This document shows, in pieces, positions 1 through 12,418 of a stretch of 64,000 nucleotides of DNA. Numbering within the stretch: the first letter of the stretch is position 1; each line of letters opens with the position of its first letter. The DNA lies in the NCBI GenBank assembly GCA_018398585.1, contig JAGTTD010000007.1:13136320-13200319 (forward strand), written 5' to 3'. Made by a program: the position numbers and the translations under genes. The notes under the pieces are model-generated. The model worked only from the letters and a program-made list of their open reading frames with translations. It was not told where the DNA came from and searched no databases. The stretch comes from Simmondsia chinensis (lineage: Eukaryota > Streptophyta > Magnoliopsida > Caryophyllales > Simmondsiaceae).

Positions 1-1088
1 ATTGAGGCATTAGTTTAAAGCTTTAAAGGCCAAGGCTTAACCTTGATTGTGTTGGTCTTAACATTAGTGTTGATGCTTAATAAGTTAGATGAACTTAGAT
101 TTAAGTTATCGTTTAAGGGCATTGATGGCCAAGGCCTAACTTTGGTTGCATTGGTTCTCATCCAGCAACCCAGATATGGTTTGCTCCATCCTAATCTTAT
201 CAGACACTAACTCATTCAAGTTATTACATGTCAAGGGTGCTAGGCCTGAAAATCTGATTGACTCGGGTTTGCAAGTAGAATGCTAAACTTTTGAGTTTGT
301 CTCCACCCTAGTTAATGACTTCTAAGTGTACGAGAAAAGGTGTTTGTGGACCCTACTCAGTCACTGTAACGGCCGCTTGAGTTAGGTCCATATGCTTTTA
401 CTTTTTCTGTTAAACATATATACAAAAAAATCCACAAAAAATATAAAAGTCTACTAAATTGGAGCATAAACAGAATCCAAGTATTAATTACAAACCAAAG
501 TCGGATTCGCCAAAAGCACCCTCCCTTTTCTTCGAAAAGGTAAGTGGTTGTGGTCAAAGACTTGCGGTCCAGAATTCAGGCTCGTTCCCTAATTGCAGCG
601 AGTCCGAATTTGCATGTTTGTTTGATTTGTATCTGACAACCACATTCACACACGTAGCAAACAAAAAGAGTAAACATGTGTTGTTTATGTCTTCTAAATT
701 TATTTAAAATTTATTTTATAAAAAACTATTATTCTTTCTTATAGTATTTTTTGAATTTTTTTAAGGGAAATTTAGGAAAAAAATTTGTTTTATCTTATGA
801 GTTTCTAATATCAACGCTATTGTCAATGAAAAAAGTTATTTTAGATAAATTAAAAAAAATATCTTATCTTTTGCATAAAAATAAAAAATCATTGTCTTTT
901 GTTTAAAAATAAAATCAGACAATTTATCCCTACACCTCATGGGCAAAATTGTCATAAAAAGTTGACTTATTGGTTAACCTACCAAATTGGAATAAATTGT
1001 TCAATTTTTAAAAGTGCAGAGTAAAACTAATTGTGTCTTAAATTCGAGGGGGTTTTCTACTTTTTTTTGGGCAGGGTGGGGGGAGGGG
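1..1088. other. AT-rich intergenic DNA, no gene seen
   Basis: No convincing coding region. The first 160 bases hold two loosely similar stretches (about 4-56 and 104-160) that both contain a 'ggccaaggc' core, which suggests an old duplication. The rest is AT-rich with homopolymer A and T runs. The short open frames here have no recognisable domain. Confidence 0.6.
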
Positions 1089-2036
1089 GAGTCGGTTCCT
1101 GAAATAATGTTGAAAAAAAAAAAATAAAAAAAATAATGCTGAAAAAAAAATAATTCCAAATCTACTGTTGAACCGCGTTTACGAAACGCGGCTATACTGA
1201 ACCGCGTCAAAGTGATGCGTTTAAAATACATAAAAACCGCATCTATAAAACACGTTTTATATTCATATAAACCGCATTCCCAAAACGCGGTTCATAGAGG
1301 AATAAATCGTGTTATAGGAACGCGAAACGCGGTTTAGGTAATAACCGCGTTTACTAAACGCGGTTTATCCGCAGTACACACAAACACCGTTTTCATCGCT
1401 TATAGTCGCCATTATGCCGCAATTCGTGATGATCGTCACTTTGATCCCATGTTCCTCTCAATGAAACTCCAACATCATAAGTGGAGGTGGTAGGAAATCA
1501 AGAAAAGTTATCAATAAAAGGCTATTAATTCAGTAGTGATCAAATAGCTACGACAATGATACTTAAAGATCTCCGGCGTATAAAGCAGAAGAAGGGCGAC
1601 AGCGGACGACATGACCGGCGGTGAGTGTTCAATGAACTACTCGTGTTCAAAATCGATTAGAGCTCATTCGTGTTCATTAGGAGAGCTCGATAGGCTCGAT
1701 AAGCTCAACGAGCCGAGTTCGAATAGGGGGTGCTCGGCTCTCTAATGTTCACGAACAGTTTGATAAGGGCTCGATAAGAGCTCGTTAAGGGGCTCGATAC
1801 GAGCTTGTTAAGGGCTCGGCTCGACTCATTGCGGTTTACCATATTAAACCGCGTTCATATGATGCGATTTTTATTATGGTAAACCGAAACGCGGTTTTTA
1901 TTCATATGAAACGCGTTTTATTAATGCGGTTTACTATAACCGCATTTTGTAAACGCGGTTCAACAGTAGATTTTGAATTTTTTTTTTTCAGCATTATTTT
2001 TTTTATTTTTCAGCATTATTTCCGAAACCGACTCGG
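1089..2036. repeat. Inverted-repeat (foldback-like) element rich in AACCGCGTTT motifs
   Basis: The left arm (1089 to about 1225) and the right arm (about 1900-2036) are inverted copies. Both start 'gagtcggtt', then A-rich 'aaataatgctgaaaa', then 'ctactgttgaaccgcg'. Inside the arms and up to 1375, a short near-palindrome (AACCGCGTTT, a few bases, AAACGCGGTT) recurs about ten times with variations. Beyond the arms the flanks switch to G-rich on both outer sides, and I see no clear target duplication. No transposase is visible, so this is a non-autonomous or foldback-type element of unknown superfamily. The inverted arms are directly visible; mobility is inferred. Confidence 0.6.
1640..1830. repeat. 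Degenerate GCTCG/TTCACGAAC short repeats
   Basis: Short motifs such as 'gagctcgata', 'ggctcg' and 'ttcacgaac' recur on both strands over 190 bases inside the CCGCG-rich inverted-repeat element. Repeats of this kind are common in plant genomes, often in subterminal parts of hAT-like elements. They could be the core of the surrounding element or an older insertion in it. Confidence 0.5.
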
Positions 2037-2860
2037 GGGGGGAGGGAGGTTTACGCAATTTACCCTTGAGGAAAAAAAGGCTTTGAATTTTCCATTTCAG
2101 TTACTTAGCACACCTCCAATAGGTGCAAGACTTGGTTTTCCAAGAGAGGAGCCATAAACAATCCACTCGAAGGTGTCGGAGGGGGGGGAAGCAAAACCAA
2201 TTGACAGGAATGGGCTTGTGATAATCACCGTTCTTATAGATAGTCTGAGGGGTTTTTCAAATAGTAATCGATCAAGAGGTGAGGAAAATCTCTCAAATTT
2301 CGAAAAAAAGAGATAGCTCTAGATTTGTAGGCTTCCATTATGTCGAACCAATCAAGAGGAGAATCTTCGAATAGGAGTTCTGATCCAAATAAGTCTAGTC
2401 CGATCCAGTCTTCAATACTCAATAAATAAATAAAAAAACCCCACAAGTTTCGATCTTCGGTACGTTCCTAATAACTTGTACCAATGAACAGTCCTGGCTA
2501 TTAAGCTTGAAACCATGGTTCATAACTGAACTGATTAGATGAGTTATGATCCTAACTTGGACTAATGAACAGTCCTAGCTATTAAGCCTTAAACTGGGGT
2601 TCATAAAGGAACTAATTAGATTTAATGTGATAAAGCTTGTAACTTCATTGGTATGTTGGGTTCATTTTAAGCTTAAGTCATCCTACAGCAGCTGTTTAGC
2701 ATAGTGGATTTCTGCAGAAGCCATGCAAAACGTAGACTCAACATGTCGCGTGTACTCGGGGTTCATGTTCAATGAAAAGCAAGAGTAACCTCAATCAACT
2801 TTTTTTTTTATTATTAAATAGGGTTTAGAGTGCATTAGCTCTTAAGCAGAAATGTTACAG
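2037..2860. other. Intergenic DNA with an 81-bp direct duplication
   Basis: No gene is supported. Two imperfect copies of a segment containing 'aatgaacagtcctggctatt' begin at 2474 and 2555, an offset of 81 bases. An open frame on the - strand (2234-2446, 70 codons) has no motif I recognise and I do not call it a gene. Confidence 0.45.
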
Positions 2861-3201
2861 TACTACTAGAAAACATGAAATTTGTGATGGTATTTATCGT
2901 CATAATTTTTCCTGAAATCCGTTGCAAAAAAGATCAGCAACCAATTTGAAACGGAAAAAATATAGTTGCTAAAATCGTGATCGCTAAAATATTCTGACAG
3001 TTTAGTAACAGTACAATGACCATTTTTGTGAATGCTTTTACCTCACAAATATGGTTTCAATATTGCAATAAAGAAATGGAATTTCTGATCGCTATTTGCT
3101 GTCACTATTCCATCAGTTATCCGTCACTTTTCCGTCACAGATTCTTTAACGGTTTAAACAGTCATTGTATTTGGTTTCTAAATCATTATTTTCTAGTAGT
3201 A
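2861..3201. mobile_element. CACTA-like MITE
   Basis: A 341-bp unit bounded by 13-bp perfect inverted repeats, 'tactactagaaaa' at 2861-2873 and its complement at 3189-3201. These are one base away from the CACTACTAGAAAA ends typical of plant CACTA (En/Spm) elements. The inner sequence has the 'gtgatggtatttatcgtca' and 'ccgtcac' stretches common in such elements. It is too short to code for transposase. A clean 3-bp target duplication is not visible. Confidence 0.6.
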
Positions 3202-3549
3202 ACTAATATACAAATATTAATTTCTTGATCTTTATCCAACAACTGATGTTATTAGGATAGTTGATCTTTTGAGAAACAAGAGCAAAATATTAGAACTAGA
3301 GCCTCAAGAAAGAGTTCATATTTAGTTCTACTAATTACAACTGTACCCATAAAACCCATTACATTTTCACAACTACTGGCATAATGTTTAAACAAAAATA
3401 ATATTACAAATATCCATAACATATATTCGATTTTCACACTACATACCTATAAAAATCATTATATGTATAAAAATCATTATTAGCTTACCCAAAAATCAAT
3501 AATTTAATGTTCCTATTTATAATTGAATAAGTTTCGGCAATGTAAATAA

Positions 3550-4115
3550 AATTAAGAGGAAATTATCATCTAGATATCATGAGATTTGAACATTTATTAC
3601 CTAAATATGCTGACATTTCAATATATACATTAAGGTATCCTGAATTTTGAATATTTTATCACCTAGGCATCATATATCTGAATTTGATGATTTTTTGTGA
3701 AAATCTGACCAATTTTATAGAAAAAATGCTGATGTAGTGCATGATTACTATGATATATATAAACGACGCCAATGTTTTTAGCAAAAATTCATCAAACTAA
3801 ACTAAAAATTCACTGAATGTTGATGTAGTCCATCTAAATAGTTCTGAAATCATGTATCATATTAACACTTTTGTCCAAAAATCATCAACTTTTAACAAAA
3901 ATTTTAATATATTATGTTCCGTTTTATTATTTTTTAGCAAAAATTTGTTACATTTCGACCAAACGGTGGCTAATTAATAAAATTTTAAAACCTCAATGTA
4001 CCTAAGTGATAAATTATATGAACCTCAAGTTACCTTATTTTGTATATTGAAACGTGAGAGTACCTAGTTAATAAATAGTCAAACCTCGAGGTACCTAAAC
4101 AATAATTTTTTCTCA
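3550..4115. mobile_element. MITE-like element with long inverted ends
   Basis: The left end (about 3555-3630, with 'tttgaacatttattacctaa' then 'gacatttcaatatat') and the complement of the right end (about 4040-4112) are similar over roughly 70 bases. This fits a non-autonomous DNA element. A related copy lies at about 36855-37285. No coding capacity and no clear target duplication are seen. Confidence 0.5.
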
Positions 4116-4623
4116 AAAATTGAGTAGTTAAATTGGATAATTTCATATTATTTTGTTTGAAAAAAGGCGCCATAACAATCGTACCTAAATATGTATACAT
4201 TATATATGCAGTGTACCAATCTCGGTTTCCTTGATAGGGAAGCAGTTGCAGAAATAAATCAAACGCAGGATCTTAACTATTTTTTTAGTACCAATGTGGA
4301 TCCACCTTGCAATAATTATGCATTTTAGGAGCTTACCATATTTATACAATAAGCTGACAGTTACGCCCATGTGGATAATAAATGTGTATTTGCAAAAACA
4401 CTTCAATGATGGCTATAATATCATGCTTATTTATGTACATATAACGCCTTATTCTTGTTCATCCTTCTGTGTTTCTGGTACTAACCGGATATATATATAA
4501 TATGTTATCTGATTACGATGACGTTGAACAGACTCGAGTATAGATACTAAAAAATTTAAAAATTAATATTAATTGTAATTGGTAAGGACTACAAAAACTT
4601 TTCTAACTAAAGAAGAAAACTAA

Positions 4624-4965
4624 GGCCTCGTTTGGTTGCTACATGAATTAAATTCCTACAGGATTTTGTATTTTCCAGGAATTCAGCTCATGTGTCAACT
4701 TTTCAGGAAGTATATAAAACATATTTGGTTGTCAAGAAGAGAAATAGAACTTCTTCGGGAAGGCTAGCTAAAAACCAAGGAATCAGAACTTACCTTGGAG
4801 GGTTAGGTAAGTTACTTCCTGAGTTTTAAAGAATCAGAAATTGCTAAATAATTTCTATTTCCTGTATTCTACCAACTTCTAGCTACCAACCAAACAAGAG
4901 CCAAAATTTGTATGTTCCATGAATTTCTACTTGCCGCGTTTACTTCCTATGTACCAAATGAGACC
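4624..4965. mobile_element. Tourist-like (PIF/Harbinger) MITE
   Basis: A 342-bp unit. It starts 'ggcctcgtttggttgctaca' and ends with the imperfect complement ('tgtaccaaatgagacc'). It is flanked by TAA at 4621-4623 and 4966-4968, the 3-bp duplication typical of PIF/Harbinger elements. No open frame of note. Confidence 0.65.
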
Positions 4966-5099
4966 TAAGACTTGGAAAGGGAGTGATGAAGTTAGAATTT
5001 AAAACTTTTTATTTATAGAGTGAAAGACATGCCACTATATGAAACTATTTAAAAATTAATACATTTAACTCATTTAAAAATTAATATAGGATACTTTTT

Positions 5100-5935
5100 T
5101 TTTATAAGTCAGTGTATATAGGATACTGCAAAAAAAAACTTTACAATTTGGGTGCTGGAATGAGAGTACTCATGCTAAAGTATATTATATATGAAACTAT
5201 TTTTTAGCTCTGTATTTTTATTTTTATTTTTTAAATTAAAAAGAGAATGAAATTCCCAAATGTTACATAAGTTCTTTCAATAACAGAGTACACCAAAACA
5301 TCAAAATGTCCAAGTAAAATCAAGTCAAGCACAATGATCAAAACTGGACAAACATGAAGCACAACTTCGAATGAGCTCAGTATTATTTGTGGTTAATATA
5401 TTGTTTCTATTCAAGTTCTTATAAGAATTTCATAGAAATAATATTATGCAACTATGAAATAGTGAGAAAAGAAAGTGCAATCTTCATAATGATGCGTTGT
5501 TAAACACCAAACTATGGTTCAGACGACCCCTATTGTATTTTTCTCCATCAACTGTAAGGCTCCATTTGGAACGTAACAAAAATTACGAAAGAACAAAAAA
5601 AAAAAAAAAAAAACAAAAGAAGGGGGATTCAAACTGTACAACTGAGTTTGAGGAAAGTCATTTTCCCCTTGAAATTGAGAGGAAAATTGGAAAAAAAAAA
5701 ACAAAATTTGTATCAACTCAAACGATATCAATCCAATGTTCACTAGACTTGATTTGAGTTTCATATTTTATCAACATGATTCGCTTTGCTTCTCACATTA
5801 GTTTATTGAACACATTAAATATGTTTGATATATTAATCATAAACCAAATATAGTATTTTTCATTGAAATACATAATTGATAGAATATTAAAATTTCTACA
5901 GGTAACTGAGTGTCATAAACTCTCCCAAGATATCG
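5100..5935. other. AT-rich intergenic DNA
   Basis: Long A and T runs and no gene. The overlapping open frames at 5497-5764 exist only because of poly-A and poly-T tracts and code for lysine- or phenylalanine-rich runs. Confidence 0.55.
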
Positions 5936-6465
5936 AAATAATTTTTTGATATAACCTCAAAATTGGTAATTTGGTTTTTAATTACCTTAGGTGTGACTCT
6001 ATTAGGATTCGTTAGTTTATATTAACATATAATACATAAAACTTTTCAATTTTACGTTTAGAATAATTTCAAAAAATTTAAAAATACTTAAATTTTTAAA
6101 AATATTTTAACTATTTAACAAAATACTTTAAATACCTAATTTTTTTGTAAATGTTTAAAAAATATCTTAAACATTTCAAAAATATTTAATATATTAAAAA
6201 AAATTATATATTTATATTATTAATATTTCTTATTATATTTAATTTAAATTAAAAATTTTAAAATAATTTTAAATATTACATATTTTTATGGATATTGTTA
6301 AATTTTTAATATTTAAATATTTTAAAATTTTAGAATTATTTTTAGTTTTAATCGGATCATTTTTTAGGTTCCTTTATGTGTAATTTTAATATAATTTAAT
6401 AGAATCCTAATAGAGTTATGGGGAGGGTATTTGAAAAAAGGTTACCAAAGTCTGAAGTACCTAAA
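5936..6465. mobile_element. MITE-like element with about 60-bp inverted ends
   Basis: 'gactctattaggattcgtta' near 5995 is matched in inverse by 'gaatcctaatagagtta' near 6400-6417. Similarity continues outward for some 40 bases on each side. The interior is extremely AT-rich. No transposase and no clear target duplication are seen. Confidence 0.5.
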
Positions 6466-6489
6466 ATACATTTAAAATCTCAGAATACA

Positions 6490-6667
6490 TGATATGCCTT
6501 ATATTTACATATTTTATTCTTCATTCTTATGACTTATTTAGCTTTTACATGTGTGTTTCGTTGTAATGTAGGTACATTTAGGCTTGGAGAGCAATGGAAC
6601 AAACAAAGGTTGAAAAGCAGATAATCAAGCATAATCGAGGCATATTTGAAGATTACTTTGAGAAACC
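6490..6667 (+). mobile_element. 5' LTR of the Athila/Tat-like element, left part
   Basis: The first 178 bases of the 5' LTR of the + strand element whose 3' LTR begins at 17795. Both start near 'ccttatatttacatatttta' and share 'catttaggcttgga' and 'aagcataatcgaggcatatt'. The LTR is cut at 6667 by the Reina-like element and resumes at 12424. Confidence 0.85.
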
Positions 6668-7015
6668 TATTAAAATCGAGATTAAATCTTGATCTTAACC
6701 TAAGATAAAGAGAGTATGGGATGAGGAAGAAGTGAAGGAGATGAGAAAATAGAGAGGGTTAGATGAGAGAAAGAAGGTTAATCTCAAAGAGATTGGTTGA
6801 TATTTCATTGAATGAGTAAGAATTACACATGATCATCCATCTTATAGGAATCTAAATACATTGGACTAAGACAAGCTCATAACTGACTCAAAACTAGCCG
6901 CCAAACTTGACCACCAACTGGACTAACTGCCTAACCACTCTTGGCGCCAAAATCACAATTTAAACAATACAAGCACGGCACCTTATTACATCATAAACGA
7001 ATAAGAAACATACCA
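6668..7015 (-). mobile_element. 3' LTR of the Reina-like element
   Basis: Reads 'tattaaaatcgag' to 'acatacca' on the + strand. The outer TG is mutated to TA. A purine tract ('aaggggagggga' on the - strand, about 7016-7029) adjoins its inner edge, as expected for the plus-strand primer. A TATA-like 'ctataagatgg' on the - strand lies near 6838-6848. Confidence 0.85.
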
Positions 7016-7089
7016 ATCCCCTCCCCTTAAAGCATTCTTGTCCTCAAGACTGAAAATAAGGAAATTGACTCAACAAAAAATGTTTCTCT

Positions 7090-9981
7090 TCCTAAGTGGT
7101 AAATGATTCATCCAAATTGCACCAGCTCACACGAATTTTCTGACCTGTGGGATCATTTGCTGCTTCCTACACAACCTTAACCACAGCAGCTGGTTGTAGG
7201 ATCAACGATCCATTGGTTACCACCTCTGGAGGGTCCGTAGAAGAGCTGTGACCTTCCTTAACCTGCTTTTTAAGAAGTGAAACATGAAAGACAGGGTGAA
7301 TATATGAGTCGGGTGGAAGTTCCAACTTGTAGGCCACTTTGCCCATTCTCTCCAACACCTTGTAAGGGTCAAAAAATTTTGCACAAAGCTTGACATTCTT
7401 CCTTATTGCTGTTGTAGATTGCCTATAAGGCTGTAATTTCAGATATACCATATCACCCACTTCAAAATTTCTATCAGCCCTTCTTCAATCTGCATACCAC
7501 TTCATTCGGGCTTGGGATTGACTGAGATTATCTTTCAGTTGTTGCATAAGATGTTTCCTTTGCTGCACTAACTCAGTTGCCTCAGCCACATGTGTCCCAA
7601 CTCCTTGCAACATCAATGGAGTGGGAGGATCATACCTATACAGTGCCTTAAAAGGGGTAGTGCCCAATAAAGCATGGAAATGAGTATTATACCAAAACTC
7701 TGCCGAAGATAGCCAGCTTCCCCATACTTTAGGATGACAAAAACACCATGCTTCTGAAGTATTGCTCAATGCATTGATTGACCCTTTCGATCTGACCGTC
7801 AGTTTGAGGGTGATATGATGAACTAAGGGCCAAAGTCGTTCCCAAGAGACTAAACAGCTCCTTCCAAAAACGGCTTGTAAAGAGCTTGTCCCTATCAGAA
7901 ATTATGGATTGGGGCAACCCATGGAGCTTGTAGATGTTATCAAGGAACACACGAGCTAACTTCTCAGCAGGCACCAGTAGAGGCAAGGCAATGAAATGAC
8001 CAGTTTTGGTAAACCGATCAACTACTACCCAAATCACCTCTTTTCCCTCTGACTTAGGCAGTCCCTCAATGAAATCCATGCTTATGTGCTGCCATATAAC
8101 CTCTGGAACAGGTAAGGGTTGGAGGAGTCCTTGGTATCTATGATCACCAAGCTTAGTTTGTTGGCAAACTTCACATTCCTGCACAAAATCAGTCACTTCT
8201 TTCTTCATTCCCGGCCAACTGAAGTGAACCTTCAACCTCTGATACGTTCCCTCCATGCCTGAATGACCTCCCCATGAAGAATCATGTGCAGCACTGATAA
8301 CTTGACGTCTGAGATAAGTAGAGATACCAATGTACAACTTCCCTTGAATTCTGATAATCCCTCGGGTCACTGAAACATCTGCTCCAGCAGCCAACTTTCG
8401 TGCATTATCCATACTGACTGCGGCTATACATTCTTGTGCAAATGAATAATTCTCATAGGACTGATGTACCTCTTCCTTCCAAGCAGGAGAAATCACTGAA
8501 ATAGCCCTAAGAGAACCTTGCTCATAGTCCTCAAATCTGCATGACAGCGCATCTGCGGCCAAGTTTTCCTTCCCTTTCTTGTATTCAATGTCATAATCCA
8601 GCCCCAACATCTTCATCAACCCCTTTCTTTGTATCCTTGTGACAATTTTCTGCTCTAATAACTGCTTAAGACTCTGATGATCAGTCTTGATGACAAAAAG
8701 GTGCCCATCCAAGTAATGCCTCTATTTTTCCACCGCAAGCAAAATTGCAAGGTACTCCTTCTCATACTTGGAAAGAGCTTGATGCTTTGCACTCAAAGCT
8801 TGGCTGAGGTATGCTATAGGCCTTCCTCCCTGAGATAACACTGCTCCAACACCACTTCCACATGCATCAGTCTCCAATACAAAGCTTGAGGAGAAATTGG
8901 GCATTGCTAATACTGGTGCTTTAAACATTGCAACCTTAAGAGCATCAAAAGCTTTTTAAGCTTCATCCGACCATCTGAAAGCGTCTTTCCTTAACAGATC
9001 TGTTAGGGGCTTGGCTAAAGCTCCATAATTGGCTATAAACTTGGGGTAATAGCTAGTTAGACCCAAAAATCCTCTCAATTGTTTCAAGGTAACCGGGACA
9101 GGCCATTCTCTCATGGCTAGGACCTTTGAGGGATCAGTGGAAACTCCTTCATAAGAGATCACATGGCCAAGGTATTCCAAATGAGTTTGAGCAAAAGAAC
9201 ACTTGGCCAACTTAGCATACAACTTGTGCTCACGCATGACCACAAACACTTCCCTAAAATGCTTCAAATGCTTCTCGCAAAATGCACTGTAAATCAAGAT
9301 GTCATCAAAGAAAACCAACACAAATCTCCTAAGAAATTGTTTGAAGACATCGTTCATAAGAGCCTGGAATGTTGCTGGTGCGTTTGTCAAGCCAAATGGC
9401 ATGACCACAAACTCAAAGTGTCCATGATGTGTCCGGAATGCTGTCTTGCACACATCGTGCTACCCCACTCTAATTTGATGATAACCTTGCCGTAGATCCA
9501 ACTTGGAAAAGACTTGAGCTCCATACAACTCATCTAGCAAATCATCTATAACTAGGATAGGAAATTTATCCTTAACAGTCATAGAGTTGAGTTGCCTATA
9601 ATCAATACACATTCGAGCCGTGCCATCCTTTTTCTTGACAAGAATAACCGGAGAGGCAAAAGGGCTGTGGCTTTGCTGTATGAAGTTGGTCTTTAGCAAA
9701 TCATCAACTTGCTTCTCAATCTCCAACCTCTGAGCATGAGGGTATCTGTAAGGCCTAAGCTTCACCGGCTCTGCACCCTCTTTGAGAGGAATTACATGGT
9801 CTAAACTCCTCTTGGGAGGTAAAGACTTGGGCACATCGAACACATCTTCAAATTCTGTGATCATTTCCTGCACTTCTAGCTTGGTAATTCCAATCATTTC
9901 AGTAGGAGCAATCGTAAGCAGCTGGCCAACCCACTGAAAAGCACATCTGTGAATGCCCTTCTTCAACTTACTTCCCTTCAC
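7090..9981 (-). pseudogene. Broken pol (RT, RNase H, integrase) of the Reina-like element
   Basis: Pol that would copy and insert the element, now split over several frames. RT lies in 9460-9981 ('[16 protein letters not shown]', 'GYHQIRV') and 8956-9453 ('[12 protein letters not shown]', with FFDD in the catalytic YxDD place). RNase H begins in 8722-8928 ('FVLETDACGSGVGAVLSQ') and continues in 7729-8712. Integrase in 7729-8712 has its zinc finger ('H..H', 'CEVCQQTK') and core ('SMDFIEGLPKS', 'SDRDKLFTS', 'HPQTDGQIERVN'). The C-terminal '[12 protein letters not shown]' is in 7167-7460. A chromodomain remnant ('VSWCNLDESF') follows beyond a stop at about 7100-7165. Stops and frame changes at about 9456, 8940, 8715, 7750 and 7470 show it is dead. 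Confidence 0.88.
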
Positions 9982-10011
9982 TACTCGTAATTGAGGTTGC
10001 TCTGCTATCCC

Positions 10012-11901
10012 TTACAATATGACCTTAGAGCCTAGTACTTCAAAGGAAACCGTGAGGTTTGAATAATCAAACAACACAGGGCTATAAGTTCTCATCCAAT
10101 TGACCTTGAGCACCATGTCACAACCTCCCAAAGAAAGGATTCTAAAGTCATAGCTAAACTTACGGTCCCGCATCAGCCAAGAAAACCCTTGGCACTTGTT
10201 TTGAGTGGTAACAGACTTCCCATCAGCCACGGTAATAGCAAGAGGGTGAGTTTTTATCACTTCATGACCCACTTTCTTGACCACTTTAGGATCAACAAAG
10301 CTATGAGTGCTCCCGCTATCAATGAGTATGATAATAGAACTTTTACCAGCCTTCCCTTTGATTCGGATCGTGCTATGAGCCCCATTACCAGTCAGAGCTT
10401 TCACAGTATCTTCCAAGCTTTCCTCGAGGTCCTGATTTGAATCAGCTTCTTCCTCCTCAATCTCTTCACCATCAGAGGGTTCACCAGCATTAACCCCTTC
10501 AACAGACATAAGGAACTTGGGGTTACATTTGTGGCCAAATTGGTAAGGTTGATTACATCGATAACACATCCTCTGCTGCTGCTTTTCATCTGTTCTATTG
10601 TTTCTGGACTTGATAGACCCTTGCTGAGGTCTGGAACTGCTGCCACGAGGTCTGGAAACATCACTAGCAGATAGAATTGTTGATTCATAAAGCCTGGCTT
10701 TAGCAAAAGCCATAGACAAATTAGTAGGATCAACGGCTTTAACCAAGTTCTTCAACTTGGGCTTCAAGCCACTTATAAAGGCTGATACATAATAAGACTC
10801 TGAGGCCTATATTTTAGTTATGGTGCTAGCCCGGAGATTTTCAAATCTGGTCATATAATCCCTCACAGATGTCTCTTGCTTCACCTTATTGAATTTATCC
10901 ACAATATCACTTCCATCCTCATCACTATACCGGTCACACAAAGCCTTCGTAAACTCAATCCATGAGATGGAAGGATTGCTTCTCAACAAGCTATAGAATC
11001 ACGCTTCATGATCACCAAGCAAATATATCGCAACAATTTGCACCTTCTCTGATTCATCAATGTGATAGAAGTGGAAGTAACGTTCACACCTCCTCAGCCA
11101 AGAATGAGGTTGCTTCCCTTCGAAAGCATCAATTTGCACATGAGGCTGTCTGTGGCCACTACTTCTGCTGTTAGAAGTCTCTTCATTGCTGCCTGATCGT
11201 TGCTGCTACCAATAATTAGGCGGTCTACCCAATTGATCCACATTCACTCCCCTAGGCCTGTAAGTATCCTCCATTTCATGAGCTCGGCCCTCGGGTACTG
11301 CATTCCAGTTTGAAGGTCGAGATTGCACATGCTCACTGCGGCCTTGCCTGTCTGTAATCTCAGCTTCATGTACTCGATCTTGAGCTCCAGCATCCACATC
11401 ATGACTTAAAGCTTCAGCTCTCACTGATGGATTAGCTTGTAGCACACTAGCAGGTATTAATGGATCCGGCATAATAGGAGGACTTGGCCTCTTGAATTGC
11501 TCTTGAATTTCTACTAACTTTACTTCCAACTGCTGCATTTCGCGATCAAACTACAAGTTAAACTTCTCCTTTAGTTCTTGTGATTGTCGCGTGACCTGAT
11601 CAGAGACCATAAGCTCCACCTGCTGAGTTCGTTGATCAAGCTTCACATCCATCTGCTGATTTATTTGCGCGATCTGCTGATTCACTTGCTGAACTGTTTC
11701 AGTATTAGATTCCCTGATTTGAGCAAGCATGTGAGCACACATCGCCTTCAGCTGACTGTCCAATTGCGCATTTGTGACCACATCTCAACCTGCCGCATCA
11801 CTGCTGCCAACAACATCAGCATATGTAGACTTAGCAGCTGCTTTAGCTACTGCCGATCTGGTGGTAACTGCACCGATCAATGCAATCTCGGCTGAATCCA
11901 T
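10012..11901 (-). pseudogene. Broken gag-protease of the Reina-like element
   Basis: Gag probably starts at 11901 ('MDSAEIALIGAVTTRSA'). It continues with glutamine-rich stretches likely to form coiled coil (11551-11781), a gag core fragment (10807-10989), and in 10012-10767 a zinc knuckle 'CYRCNQPYQFGHKC'. The aspartic protease site is 'ILIDSGSTHSFVD'. Stops at about 11783, 11540, 11205 and 10800 break the frame. Gag would package the RNA, and the protease would cut the polyprotein. The Reina-like element at 51114-56710 has the same order, which supports the calls. Confidence 0.82.
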
Positions 11902-12065
11902 AGATCTCTAGGATTCAATTATATATTGTTTTTTAACACCTCTTATGTCAATTTGTAATAACTACAAGCCTTAACCTTAGAATTCAGAATTGAATTCCTA
12001 AGCAATTTGCAATGTGATCAAGGTATATTTAATATCAAATCCGTTTGAATTGGAAGCCAAACGAG

Positions 12066-12077
12066 GCTTTGATACCA
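12066..12077 (-). promoter_or_regulatory. Primer binding site of the Reina-like element
   Basis: On the - strand this reads TGGTATCAAAGC, two bases inside the 5' LTR. It matches the initiator-tRNA-Met type site (TGGTATCAGAGC) with one change. It primes minus-strand DNA synthesis. Confidence 0.8.
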
Positions 12078-12079
12078 AT

Positions 12080-12418
12080 TGTTAAGATCGAGATTAAATC
12101 TTGATCTTAACCTAAGATAAAGAGAGTATGGGATGAGGAAAAAGTGAAGGAGATGAGAAAATAGAGAGAGTTAGATGAGAGAAAAAGGTTAAGATCAAAG
12201 AGATTGGTTGATATTTCACTGAATGAGTAAGAATTACACATGACCATCCATCTTATAGGAATCTAGATACATTGGACTAAGACAAGCTCATAACTGACTC
12301 AAAGCTAGTCGCCAAACTTGACCACCAGCTGCACTAACCGCTCTTGGCGCCAAAATCACAATTCAAACAATACAAGCACGACACCTTATTACATCATAAA
12401 CGAATAAGAAACATAACA
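12080..12418 (-). mobile_element. 5' LTR of the Reina-like element
   Basis: Starts 'tgttaagatcgag' and ends 'acataaca' on the + strand, followed by the duplication AAACC (12419-12423). It keeps the intact TG/CA ends that the 3' copy lost. Confidence 0.85.

Larger units (their letters stand above)
6668..12418 (-). mobile_element. Complete Reina-like chromovirus (Ty3/gypsy)
   Basis: A 5751-bp LTR retrotransposon on the - strand, with LTRs at 6668-7015 and 12080-12418 and the duplication AAACC at 6663-6667 and 12419-12423. Order on the - strand is gag, zinc knuckle, protease, RT, RNase H, integrase, chromodomain remnant. Reina-like assignment rests on RT motifs such as 'TVKDKFPI' and '[14 protein letters not shown]'. 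Hand comparison of the LTRs gives roughly 17 substitutions and two small indels over about 340 bases. It sits in the 5' LTR of the Athila/Tat-like element, and the undisturbed 3' LTR shows the empty site. Confidence 0.9.

Noticed and set aside
2234..2446. A 70-codon - strand frame that looks compositionally protein-like
   Set aside because: I considered an organelle-derived fragment but could not match it to any plastid or mitochondrial gene, so it is not called.
5497..5764. Lysine-rich and phenylalanine-rich open frames
   Set aside because: They arise from poly-A tracts; overlapping frames on both strands are equally long, and no family is recognisable.
9163..9495. + strand 110-codon frame in the Reina-like pol
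   Set aside because: Antisense shadow of the reverse transcriptase coding sequence.
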